Assembly (NCBI RefSeq): GCF_014041935.1
Contig: NZ_CP059491.1
Location: 186,001 to 250,000, forward strand
Source of the DNA: Gordonia jinghuaiqii
GTDB taxonomy: Bacteria; Actinomycetota; Actinomycetes; Mycobacteriales; Mycobacteriaceae
Length of the DNA: 64,000 nucleotides
Direction of reading: 5' to 3'
Notes under the pieces: generated by a model
Told to the model about the DNA's origin: nothing
What the model saw: only the letters and a program-made list of their open reading frames with translations
Databases searched by the model: none
Shown here: positions 26,913 to 36,740 of the stretch, in pieces
How positions within the stretch are numbered: the first letter of the stretch is position 1
How the letters are laid out: every line of letters starts with the position of its first letter
Program-made: the position numbers and the translations under genes

Positions 26913-28655
26913 TCAGGCCGCCGGTGGGACGGGCGCGGGCGCCGGGGCAGGTGCGCCGGGTTCGCCCGGAGCCGGTGCGGGGGCCGGTGCAGGTTCGCCC
27001 GGGGCCGGCCCCTCGGCCGGTGGGGCGGGCTCGGGCGCAGGCTCCTGCGGCGGGGGTGCGCCGCCGGCCAGCGCGCGGATCTGGTCGAGCGCCGCGTAGC
27101 CGTGGACTCCCGGGCAGCTGGTGCTGTTGTAGTCGCGATGCCCGGAGATCATCGGCAGGTTCGCCTGCGTTCCGGCCGCGAACTTGGTGCCCGCAAAGCC
27201 CTCTGAGGTCAGCGTGGCGGTTCCGGCGGGATTGAGTCCGGCCTTGCCGAGTCGCCAGCGCAGGAAGCGTCCGGTCGCCGACACCATCGCAGCCGTCGGC
27301 GGGACCTCCTCGAGGTTGCCGATCATCGACACCCCGATCGTCTCCTTGTTGAAGCCGCCGGTGTGCGTGCCCTCGACATTGCGGTCGAGCCCGCCGAACG
27401 CACCCTCGAAGATCTGGCCGTACTTGTCGATGAGCACGTTGTAGCCGATGTCGCACCAGTTCAGGCTCTGCGCGTGATAGGCGTAGATGCCGCGCACGAT
27501 CTCGATCGATTGCTGTGGCGTGTAGTCGTTGCTGCCGGCGGTGTGGTGCACGATCGCACCTCGCACCTGCGGCGAGTAAGCCGGCTGCGAACAGCGGATC
27601 GCCTCATCGGCGCCCCACTGCTGCCGCGCGACGAACTGCGGGCCGCCCGACAGCGGCGACAACAACGACGACCCCAGCGACAGCAGGCTCTCCGGACTGA
27701 TCAGCGTCGCCTTCAATGCGTTGAATGCGGTGGTCGCGAGGGTGGTCACCACCTCACTCGCGGTGCCGACGGCGAGCTGGGCGAGATCCCCGCCCTGGGT
27801 CTCGGCAGCCGGGATGGCGAGTCCGTCCTTGCTCGCGGCCACCTGGACCTCGCGGGCGTCGCCCACCCATACCGGTTCGGTGCCCACGGGCTTCTCCGCG
27901 CTCGGCTTCTGGCCGTGCGAGACCTGTTCCAGCACGGTCCAGGGACCCCATGCGCCCTCGGGGCTCTTGGCGCGCAACGTCAGATCGACGTCGGCCGGGC
28001 GGTCCCAGGTCAACGCGACCATCTTGATCGGGGCGTCGCGGATGATGTGCGTGACCGCGGCACCCACCTCGCGGCCGTCGGCCATGGTCGGGATCGTCGG
28101 GGTGGCCGGTGGGGTGTCGGTGTTCGTCGGGTTGCCGGTCGGGTTCTCACGGGTGCGCGACGGGGTGGTCGGTGTCGTCGGCTCCGGCTCGGTGCTCGAC
28201 GTCTCGGTGCTCGACGTCTCGGGCTCGGTGGTCGTCGTCTCGGTGGTCGGTGTCTGACTCTGTGACGTCTCGCTCTGTGACGTCTCGATCTGCGACGCGG
28301 TAGCGGTCTCCCGCGTCGGGGAAGCCGAGGAGGACGCGCTGCTCGTCGACGATCCGCTCCCGCCGGGAACCAGTCCCTTCGGCAGCGGGACCGTCAGGTC
28401 GGGGAGGGGGAAGGCGTTGGGGTCGATCGGCGGGAGTGTCACACCCGCCGCAGCGAGGCCGGAGGATGCGACGTCGACGATGGCCGCGGGCAGTTCTCGC
28501 AGCGGGACCTGCTCGATCTCGGTGTTGGCGATCTTCTGCTTGTTGTCCACCAGTTGCGGATCGGAGGTGTTCGCAAGGACCACGAACGGAGTCGCGACAA
28601 CCGCGGCGGCGATGGCCGCGAGTGCGATCGAAGGTTTCGGTCTGGGGTAACGCAC
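26913..28655 (-). CDS. Secreted N-acetylmuramoyl-L-alanine amidase (Rv3811-like)
   Basis: This 580-residue protein has a signal peptide or anchor (about 8-29), a Ser/Thr/Pro-rich region (about 95-190), a beta-rich region (about 195-285), and a PGRP/Amidase_2 domain (about 340-525). Zinc-site elements are IVHHTAG (370-373), SGHRDY (504-509) and TSCPG (512-516). It would cut the bond between MurNAc and the stem peptide outside the membrane. The tail (about 533-580) is Pro/Ala/Gly repeats, perhaps a wall-spanning spacer. The GTG start at 28655 has GAGGAG six bases upstream; extension to 28985 crosses the promoter region. It is divergent from a SpoIID-domain gene, which suggests joint action on peptidoglycan. 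Confidence 0.87.
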   Translation of the reverse strand: MRYPRPKPSIALAAIAAAVVATPFVVLANTSDPQLVDNKQKIANTEIEQVPLRELPAAIVDVASSGLAAAGVTLPPIDPNAFPLPDLTVPLPKGLVPGGSGSSTSSASSSASPTRETATASQIETSQSETSQSQTPTTETTTTEPETSSTETSSTEPEPTTPTTPSRTRENPTGNPTNTDTPPATPTIPTMADGREVGAAVTHIIRDAPIKMVALTWDRPADVDLTLRAKSPEGAWGPWTVLEQVSHGQKPSAEKPVGTEPVWVGDAREVQVAASKDGLAIPAAETQGGDLAQLAVGTASEVVTTLATTAFNALKATLISPESLLSLGSSLLSPLSGGPQFVARQQWGADEAIRCSQPAYSPQVRGAIVHHTAGSNDYTPQQSIEIVRGIYAYHAQSLNWCDIGYNVLIDKYGQIFEGAFGGLDRNVEGTHTGGFNKETIGVSMIGNLEEVPPTAAMVSATGRFLRWRLGKAGLNPAGTATLTSEGFAGTKFAAGTQANLPMISGHRDYNSTSCPGVHGYAALDQIRALAGGAPPPQEPAPEPAPPAEGPAPGEPAPAPAPAPGEPGAPAPAPAPVPPAA

Positions 28656-29082
28656 GGGGTCTCCTCGCGGGTGGTCGGGCGTCCTCTGGTCGTGCCAGGT
28701 CGCCCGGTCAGCCATCGAAATTCTGCGCAGCCTGACGCGCCGGGGCGGCGTCGACCGTGCTCGGGTACGGCGGTCATCGTCACCGTCGGGACCGGATGGC
28801 CCGGCGGGCACACGCCGAAGATCGGCAACTCGTGATGCTCTTGTTACTTCTGATGCCAGTGTTACTGATGGTGCACGAGATGGCGTCCAGGCAGTCTGTC
28901 GCGAGGTCACGACGGCCCGAGTAACTCGTGACGCGGTTGTGATCGGCTCAGCTTGGTGATCACCCGTCGGGTTCACTAGGGTCACTTAAGTCCCAATCGT
29001 CACATCAGTCACAGAATTACGACGCCGCGCAGGTGCGGTGTTCAAGGGCTGGTGTCGTCGCGACCGAAGGATGTGTTCTGCA
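28656..29082. promoter_or_regulatory. Shared divergent regulatory region, amidase / SpoIID genes
   Basis: This 427-base gap has no convincing gene. It holds two copies of TGTTACT at 28842-28848 and 28860-28866 (18-base period), and two copies of GTCACA at 28999-29004 and 29008-29013. Direct repeats of this kind resemble MtrA response-regulator sites, known in mycobacteria at oriC and the fbpB promoter. Assignment to MtrA is inferred from motif shape and the envelope targets. Confidence 0.45.
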
Positions 29083-30651
29083 GTGACCAAAGCCCGACCC
29101 ACACGGCGTCTGCCGAAATGGCCGGCGACCGGTTCGCGGCCCACCAGGGCCCGTGGCCGAGCGTTGACCTGGGCCGCGGCCGGGTTGGCGCCCGCACTGC
29201 TGGCCGGTGGACTCGTGGTTGCGAGTTCATCGGAATCGACCGACAAGGTCGAGCTTTCGGTCGGGTCGACGGTGACGCTGATCGGGCACGGTCATGGCCA
29301 CGGCCGCGGGATGGGGCAATGGGGAGCGTTCGGCTACGCCCGCAAGGGCTGGTCGGCACAGCAGATCCTGCGTCACTTCTACGGTGGCACCACCGCGGGG
29401 AAGGTGGACAGGCCCGAGATCATCGTGGCCCTCACGGGTCAGAACTCGGTGAATGTGCACGCGGACGCCGGCATGCGCGTCGGTGGTCAGACGGTGGCTC
29501 CCGGACAGGCTGTCAGCCTGTCCGGGGGCACGGCCACCGTCCTGAGCCGATGCGGCGGCGGTGCGGTGCGCTCGGTACCGGCCGGCTTCGTCGAACCGCT
29601 CAGCATGGCGCCCAACCGGCCGGCAGGTGAGTTCCTCAAATTCTGTGGTTCCAACAAGGCCTACCGAGGCGCCCTGGGCCTCGAAGGTGGGCGCGTGGTC
29701 AACCGCATCCACATCGACGACTACGTCAAGGGCGTCATCCCGCGCGAGAGCGTGCCCGCCTGGGGCGATTCCGGCGGCGCGGCAGCCCTGCAGGCGCAGG
29801 CCGTCGCGGCCCGAACCTACGCGCTGGCCGCGATCGCCGGCGGCAAGAAGATCGACGACACCCAGAACTCCCAGGTCTACGGCGGCGTCGCGGGTGAGGA
29901 TCGTCGCACCAATGCGGCGGCCGACGCGACCGGCGGCCAGATCCTCCTACAGAACGGTCAGCCCGCGTTCACCGAGTTCTCGGCGTCGACGGGCGGCTAC
30001 TCGGCGGGCGGTCGTTTCCCGGCCGTCGTCGACGACGGCGACACCGTCTCGCCCAACCACAACTGGACCGCCACGGTCAGTGCGGGCAGCATCGGAGCAG
30101 CTTTCGGGGTCGGTGCCCTGCGGAGTTTCGAGGTCATCGAGGCCAACGGACTCGGCGCCGAACACGGGCGCGCCCTCAAGGTGCGCGCGGTGGGGTCAGG
30201 CGGCACCGCAGAGGTCACCGGCGAAGAAGCGCGTACCAAGCTGCAGCTCAAGTCGTCGTGGTTCGCGGTGCAGGGTCAGCCCAACCCGCCGCGGATCGTG
30301 AAGCCACCCACCGGACCCGCGGGCCCCGGAGGCGGACTCGACTTCGGCAGTTTGAATCAACTCGCCGAACAGCTCGTGCCCGGGTCGTCGAAGATCCTCG
30401 AACTCGCGACCGCGGCGATGAACGGCCGCTTCGCCGACCTCGGCGGGATCACCGGTCCGCTCGGTCAGGCGCTCGGGATCCCGGCGCTGACCCCCGACGC
30501 CGCGGGCGTCACCCAGCTCTTCGAGAAGGGGATGATGTTCTTCACCCCGGCGACCGGACCCCGCGTGCTGGTGGGCAAGGGATTCGAGCGTTACCAGCAG
30601 CGCGGTGGGATGGCCGTGCTCGGCTTCCCCAAGCGCGACGCCTTCCGCTGA
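29083..30651 (+). CDS. SpoIID/LytB domain protein with C-terminal LGFP-like repeat
   Basis: This roughly 522-residue protein has a basic N-terminus, one signal anchor helix (about 30-48), a SpoIID domain (about 65-370), and a C-terminal segment that ends in AVLGFPKRDAF. SpoIID landmarks are GHGHGRGMGQWGA and NRIHIDDYVKGVIPRES, the latter carrying the catalytic Glu region. SpoIID enzymes are lytic transglycosylases that act on peptide-stripped glycans. LGFP repeats are thought to bind arabinogalactan. The start is uncertain: GTG 29083 has GAAGG 12 bases upstream, and ATG 29071 would have it too close. Its stop abuts the ANTAR gene stop. Confidence 0.82.
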   Translation: MTKARPTRRLPKWPATGSRPTRARGRALTWAAAGLAPALLAGGLVVASSSESTDKVELSVGSTVTLIGHGHGHGRGMGQWGAFGYARKGWSAQQILRHFYGGTTAGKVDRPEIIVALTGQNSVNVHADAGMRVGGQTVAPGQAVSLSGGTATVLSRCGGGAVRSVPAGFVEPLSMAPNRPAGEFLKFCGSNKAYRGALGLEGGRVVNRIHIDDYVKGVIPRESVPAWGDSGGAAALQAQAVAARTYALAAIAGGKKIDDTQNSQVYGGVAGEDRRTNAAADATGGQILLQNGQPAFTEFSASTGGYSAGGRFPAVVDDGDTVSPNHNWTATVSAGSIGAAFGVGALRSFEVIEANGLGAEHGRALKVRAVGSGGTAEVTGEEARTKLQLKSSWFAVQGQPNPPRIVKPPTGPAGPGGGLDFGSLNQLAEQLVPGSSKILELATAAMNGRFADLGGITGPLGQALGIPALTPDAAGVTQLFEKGMMFFTPATGPRVLVGKGFERYQQRGGMAVLGFPKRDAFR

Positions 30652-31338
30652 TCAGACGGCCTCCGGCCCGGCTTCCACGATCTGCGCGGCCACGTCGACG
30701 AGCTTGGTGTTGGTGTCCTGCGACAGCCGTGCGAGCAGCGCGAACGCCTCCGCCGAGTCCAGCTTGTAGCGCTCCATGATCATGCCCTTGGCCTGGCCGA
30801 TGATGTCGCGCGAGCTGAGCGCGGCCCGCAGCTGCTGCTTCTCCTGCACGGCCCCCAGCGCCGTCGCGGCGTGTGCGGCGAACAGTTCGCCGAGCTGCCG
30901 GGCCTCGGGGGTGAAGGAGTTCGGCTCGGTGCTGTGGAGGTTCAGCGCGCCGAAGTCGTCGCCGTCGATGTAGAGGCAGAAACACGCCATCGACCGGATG
31001 CCGAGGTCGGTTGCGGCGGGCGCGAACTTCGGCCACCGTGTTTCCGTCCGCATGTCCTCGACCAATACCGTCAGGTCGTCGACCGCCGCCCGGACACAGG
31101 GGCCCTCACCCAGCTCCTGCTGTAGCAGGTCGGATTTGCCGCCGAGGTCGCCGACCATCACCGGCGTCTCGATGGCACCGCCCGTGACCAGCGTCACGGT
31201 CGCGTATTCCGCGCCGGGGATCGCGTCGACCGCGTATTTGGTCATCGAGCGCAACGCCGCCTCGGTGTCATCACTCTGCTTGCGCATCTCGCTCGCGATG
31301 CGCGTCATCTGCGCTCCGTAGTCTGCCAACTGGGTCAC
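30652..31338 (-). CDS. GAF-ANTAR transcription antitermination regulator
   Basis: This 228-residue protein has an N-terminal helical part, a GAF sensor domain (about 30-165), and a C-terminal ANTAR RNA-binding domain (about 170-220) with the pattern RDIIGQAKGMIMERY and AFALLARLSQDTN. ANTAR proteins bind paired hexanucleotide-loop hairpins in transcripts and prevent termination. The GAF ligand is unknown. The GTG at 31338 has AAGGAGG a few bases upstream, which fixes the start. The RNA targets could be any transcript; I saw no obvious tandem ANTAR hairpins next to it. Confidence 0.85.
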   Translation of the reverse strand: MTQLADYGAQMTRIASEMRKQSDDTEAALRSMTKYAVDAIPGAEYATVTLVTGGAIETPVMVGDLGGKSDLLQQELGEGPCVRAAVDDLTVLVEDMRTETRWPKFAPAATDLGIRSMACFCLYIDGDDFGALNLHSTEPNSFTPEARQLGELFAAHAATALGAVQEKQQLRAALSSRDIIGQAKGMIMERYKLDSAEAFALLARLSQDTNTKLVDVAAQIVEAGPEAV

Positions 31339-33155
<1,817 letters not shown>

Positions 33156-35099
33156 ATGACGGTGACCCCCGTGAACCAGTCCGAGATCCCCGCCGCCGGC
33201 ACCGGGCTGTCGAAGGCCAAGTCCCTCCTGCAACGCGTGATCTTCCCGCGTGCCGGTGAACCGCTGGATGTCCGGTCGCTCTACGCCCTGGAGTCGGAGA
33301 GCAACAACCGTCGTGCCCACGCCCCGAGCCGCACCTCGGTGCTGCTCGGCGCCGAGTCCGAGGTGAGCTTCGAGACCTACTTCAACGCGTTCGCCGCGGC
33401 GTACTGGCGGCGCTGGAGCATCCTCGACTCGGTGGTGCTGCGCGTCGAGGTCATCGGCACCTGCCGCATCGACCTGTACCGCTCCAAGATCGACGGTTCG
33501 CGCATCGGGATCGGTGGCGACCTGGTCGACACCGACGAGACCGGCCGCGGCGTCGCCGAATTCGAGCTCGATCTCGGTCCCTTCGAGGACGGCGGCTGGA
33601 TCTGGTTCGACGTCACCACCGACACCGACACCGAAATCGTCTCGGCCGGCTGGTATGCGCCCATCGAAGCGCCGACGCCCGACGAGGAGACCAAGCGGGT
33701 CACCGTCGGCATCCCCACCTTCAACCGGCCGACCGACGCGGTGAACGCGCTGGCCGCGTTGACCTCCGACCCGATGGTCGACGAGGTCATCGACGCGGTG
33801 ATGATGCCCGATCAGGGCACCCGGAAGGTCGTCGACGAGCCCGGTTACACCGAGGCCGCCGCGGCCCTCGGTGACCGGCTGCACATCTTCGATCAGGGCA
33901 ACCTCGGCGGTTCGGGCGGCTACGCGCGAATCATGTACGAGGCGTTGCGGCTCACCGATTCGCCCTACGTGCTCTACATGGACGACGACATCGCCATCGA
34001 GCCCGACTCGATCCTGCGTGCGCTCGCGATGTCGCGATTCGCCAAGTCGCCCATGCTCGTCGGCGGGCAGATGCTCAACCTGCAGGACCGCAGTCACCTG
34101 CACTGCATGGGCGAGGTCATCCGCCGCGACACCTTCATGTGGACCGCGGCGCCGTTCGTGGAGTACGACCACAACTTCTCCGAACATCCACTGCGCGACC
34201 GCGAGAACTCCAAGAACCTGCACCGGCGCATCGACGTCGAGGGCAACGGCTGGTGGATGTGCATGATCCCGCGCGAATGCGCCGAGCAGGTCGGTCTGCC
34301 GATGCCCCTGTTCATCAAGTGGGACGACTGGGAGTTCGCGCTGCGTGCAGCCAAGGCCGGCTATCCCACCGCAACCATCCCGGGTATCGCGATCTGGCAC
34401 ATGGCGTGGAGTGACAAGGACGACGCCATCGACTGGCAGGCGTACTTCCACCTGCGCAACCGGCTGGTGGTGGCCTCCATCCACCACGACGGCCCGATCA
34501 AGGGCATTGTGCGGTCGATGACCAAGGCCACCGCGAAACACCTTCTGTGCCTTGAGTACTCGACCGTCGCGATCCAGAACGAGGCGATCCGCGACTTCCT
34601 CGCCGGACCGGACCACATCCGCAGCCTGCTGCCGACGGCACTGCCCAAGGTCGCGAAGATGCGCAAGGAGTATCCGGACGCGGTGGTCTTGCCGTCGGCC
34701 ACCGAGCTGCCCCGGACATCCGGTGAGGCAACGCATCTGGGCTCATCCATCCCGCTGAACCCGATCAGCAAGATCAAGGCCCTGGCCGCGTCCGTGGTCA
34801 ACAACGCGCGCCCCGCCGATCCGCGGCATCACGAGGTGCCGCAGGCCAACTTCCCGCCGATCGAGGCGCGCTGGTTCTCGCTCGGACGCGTGGACGGCGT
34901 CACCGTGACCACTGCCGACGGCCGCGGCGTCGTGTACCGGCAGCGCGATCGCGACAAGATGATCGAGTTGGCGAAGGAGCACTTCGCCCTGGTCAAGGAG
35001 TTGCAGGAGAAGTTCCCGGAATGCAAGCAGCAGTACCGGGCCGCGCATCGCGAATTGACCAGTAAGGAGAGCTGGGCGGGTGTCTTCGGAATCGAATGA
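33156..35099 (+). CDS. glfT2: Galactofuranosyltransferase GlfT2
   Basis: This 647-residue GT-A enzyme (GT2 family) polymerises galactan by adding alternating beta-1,5 and beta-1,6 galactofuranose from UDP-Galf. It has an N-terminal beta-barrel part (about 1-180), a GT-A domain starting at TVGIPTFNRP, the catalytic metal motif DDD at 276-278 in YMDDDIAIEPD, the WDDWEF acceptor-site block, and HMAWSDKDDAIDW. A helical C-terminal part (about 450-640) follows, as in the tetrameric mycobacterial enzyme. The start directly abuts the glf stop. The length is close to that of Rv3808c. Confidence 0.96.
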   Translation: MTVTPVNQSEIPAAGTGLSKAKSLLQRVIFPRAGEPLDVRSLYALESESNNRRAHAPSRTSVLLGAESEVSFETYFNAFAAAYWRRWSILDSVVLRVEVIGTCRIDLYRSKIDGSRIGIGGDLVDTDETGRGVAEFELDLGPFEDGGWIWFDVTTDTDTEIVSAGWYAPIEAPTPDEETKRVTVGIPTFNRPTDAVNALAALTSDPMVDEVIDAVMMPDQGTRKVVDEPGYTEAAAALGDRLHIFDQGNLGGSGGYARIMYEALRLTDSPYVLYMDDDIAIEPDSILRALAMSRFAKSPMLVGGQMLNLQDRSHLHCMGEVIRRDTFMWTAAPFVEYDHNFSEHPLRDRENSKNLHRRIDVEGNGWWMCMIPRECAEQVGLPMPLFIKWDDWEFALRAAKAGYPTATIPGIAIWHMAWSDKDDAIDWQAYFHLRNRLVVASIHHDGPIKGIVRSMTKATAKHLLCLEYSTVAIQNEAIRDFLAGPDHIRSLLPTALPKVAKMRKEYPDAVVLPSATELPRTSGEATHLGSSIPLNPISKIKALAASVVNNARPADPRHHEVPQANFPPIEARWFSLGRVDGVTVTTADGRGVVYRQRDRDKMIELAKEHFALVKELQEKFPECKQQYRAAHRELTSKESWAGVFGIE

Positions 35100-35823
35100 T
35101 CAGGTGACGCAGGACGATTCAGTCCACATCGACATCCCGGTGCCGGCCCGCGAGGAGAAGTTGCTCGTCGCGATCCAGTCCGGCATCGGGTCGCAGCCCG
35201 GAGTGCGGTCCGCCGCTCGCGGCCTGTCGCACTTCGGTGAGCACTCGCTCGGCTGGCTCGCGATCTCCGGTGCCGGCTGGGCGCTGGCCCGACGCCGCGG
35301 CGACGCGCGGTCGCAGCGGCGCTGGATCGAGGCCGGTGTCGGCGCCTTCGGTGCGCACGCCGCGTCGGTGATCATCAAGCGTGTGGTGCGTCGGCCCCGC
35401 CCGAACCATCCGGCGATCGAGATCGGCGTGTCGACGCCGAGCAAGCTGAGCTTCCCGTCGTCGCACGCCACGTCGACGACGGCCGCGGCCATCCTGATCG
35501 GGCGGGCGGCCGGCCTGGACGCCAAGACGCTTCCCGCTCTGCTGGTGCCGCCGATGCTGCTGTCGCGCCTCGTCCTCGGGGTGCATTACCCCAGCGACGT
35601 CACCGCGGGCGCAGCGATCGGTGCCGCGAGCGCAGCGGCGGTCATCGTGGGCGATAAGGTGCTGCTCGAACCCACCCGGAACCGTACGGAACACGGACGG
35701 GCCCGCCGCGCGGCGCACGTCCTGGCCCGGTTCGGCCTCACGGCCGCGGTGCCCGGCGGGCCGCTGCGCTATGTCGCGGCCCCGGCCGTCGCGCGGGTGA
35801 CACGACACAGGGAGAGTGCATGA
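35080..35823 (+). CDS. PAP2 phosphatase, probable decaprenylphosphoryl-5-phosphoribose phosphatase (Rv3807c-like)
   Basis: This 247-residue membrane protein has the three PAP2 motifs: KRVVRRPRP, FPSSHATSTT, and SRLVLGVHYPSDVTAG. Position between glfT2 and ubiA matches Rv3807c, proposed to remove the 5-phosphate from decaprenylphosphoryl-5-phosphoribose on the way to decaprenylphosphoryl-arabinose. The GTG at 35080 lies 20 bases inside glfT2 and has AAGGAGA nine bases upstream. It overlaps ubiA by four bases. Function in this organism is inferred from synteny. Confidence 0.87.
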   Translation: MSSESNDQVTQDDSVHIDIPVPAREEKLLVAIQSGIGSQPGVRSAARGLSHFGEHSLGWLAISGAGWALARRRGDARSQRRWIEAGVGAFGAHAASVIIKRVVRRPRPNHPAIEIGVSTPSKLSFPSSHATSTTAAAILIGRAAGLDAKTLPALLVPPMLLSRLVLGVHYPSDVTAGAAIGAASAAAVIVGDKVLLEPTRNRTEHGRARRAAHVLARFGLTAAVPGGPLRYVAAPAVARVTRHRESA

Positions 35824-36740
35824 GCGAGGAGCCGATCGAGCACGGGAAGGTTCTCGGACCGCCGAAGAACCTGACCTCCGGGCTGATCAAGGCCGTCCGG
35901 CCGCGGCAGTGGGTCAAGAACGTCCTGGTGCTCGCCGCTCCGCTCGCCGCGGGCAACATCACCGACGCCTCGGTGCTGGCCTCCGCCGGCATCGCCTTCG
36001 TCGCGTTCTGCCTCGCCGCGTCGAGCATCTACCTGGTCAACGACGCGATGGACGTCGAATCCGACCGAAACCACCCGACCAAGCGGTTCCGCCCGATCGC
36101 GGCAGGCGTCGTCCCGGTCAAGCTGGCCTATGTGCTGGCCGTGGTGCTGCTCGCCGCGTCGATCGGCATCTCCTTCCTGGCGAACTGGCAGACCGCGGCG
36201 GTCATCGCGATCTACCTGGTCATCCAGCTCGGCTACTGCTTCGGGCTCAAGAACCAGGCCGTCATCGACATCTGCATCGTGTCCTCGGGCTTCCTGCTGC
36301 GCGCGATCGCCGGTGGTGTCGCCGCCGAGATCGTGCTGTCGCAGTGGTTCCTGCTGGTGATGGCGTTCGGGTCGCTGTTCATGGCCGCGGGCAAGCGCTA
36401 CGCCGAACTGCAGCTCGCCGAGCGCACCGGCGCCAAGATCCGCAAGGCGCTCGAGTACTACACGACCACCTACCTGCGGTTCGTGTGGACGCTGTCGGCC
36501 ACCGGAGTCGTCGTGTTCTACGGACTCTGGGCCTTCGACAAGGGTTCCGACCACGACACCAACGTCGCCTACGCGATTTCGATGGTGCCGTTCACGGTCG
36601 CCATCCTGCGTTACGCCGTCGACGTCGACGGCGGTGCGGCGGGCGAACCCGAGGAGATCGCCCTCGGCGACCGTGTCCTGCAGCTGCTCGCCGTGGCCTG
36701 GTTAGTATGCGTGGGTGTCGCGGTCTATGCAGTCAATTGA
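35820..36740 (+). CDS. ubiA: Decaprenyl-phosphate phosphoribosyltransferase (UbiA family)
   Basis: This 306-residue integral membrane enzyme transfers 5-phosphoribose from PRPP to decaprenyl phosphate, the first committed step to decaprenylphosphoryl-arabinose. The UbiA metal motif NDAMDVESDRNHPTKR begins at residue 74, with Asp residues at 75, 78 and 82. A second, less strict site lies around KRYAELQLAERTGAK. About nine helices are expected. ATG 35820 overlaps the previous stop (ATGA) and is preceded by GGGAGAG. It is the Rv3806c counterpart; mutations in that gene affect ethambutol susceptibility in M. tuberculosis. Confidence 0.95.
   Translation: MSEEPIEHGKVLGPPKNLTSGLIKAVRPRQWVKNVLVLAAPLAAGNITDASVLASAGIAFVAFCLAASSIYLVNDAMDVESDRNHPTKRFRPIAAGVVPVKLAYVLAVVLLAASIGISFLANWQTAAVIAIYLVIQLGYCFGLKNQAVIDICIVSSGFLLRAIAGGVAAEIVLSQWFLLVMAFGSLFMAAGKRYAELQLAERTGAKIRKALEYYTTTYLRFVWTLSATGVVVFYGLWAFDKGSDHDTNVAYAISMVPFTVAILRYAVDVDGGAAGEPEEIALGDRVLQLLAVAWLVCVGVAVYAVN

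Noticed and set aside
28656..28985. N-terminal extension of the amidase
   Set aside because: The added residues are Arg-rich and precede a proper signal peptide. GTG 28655 has a well-spaced ribosome binding site.
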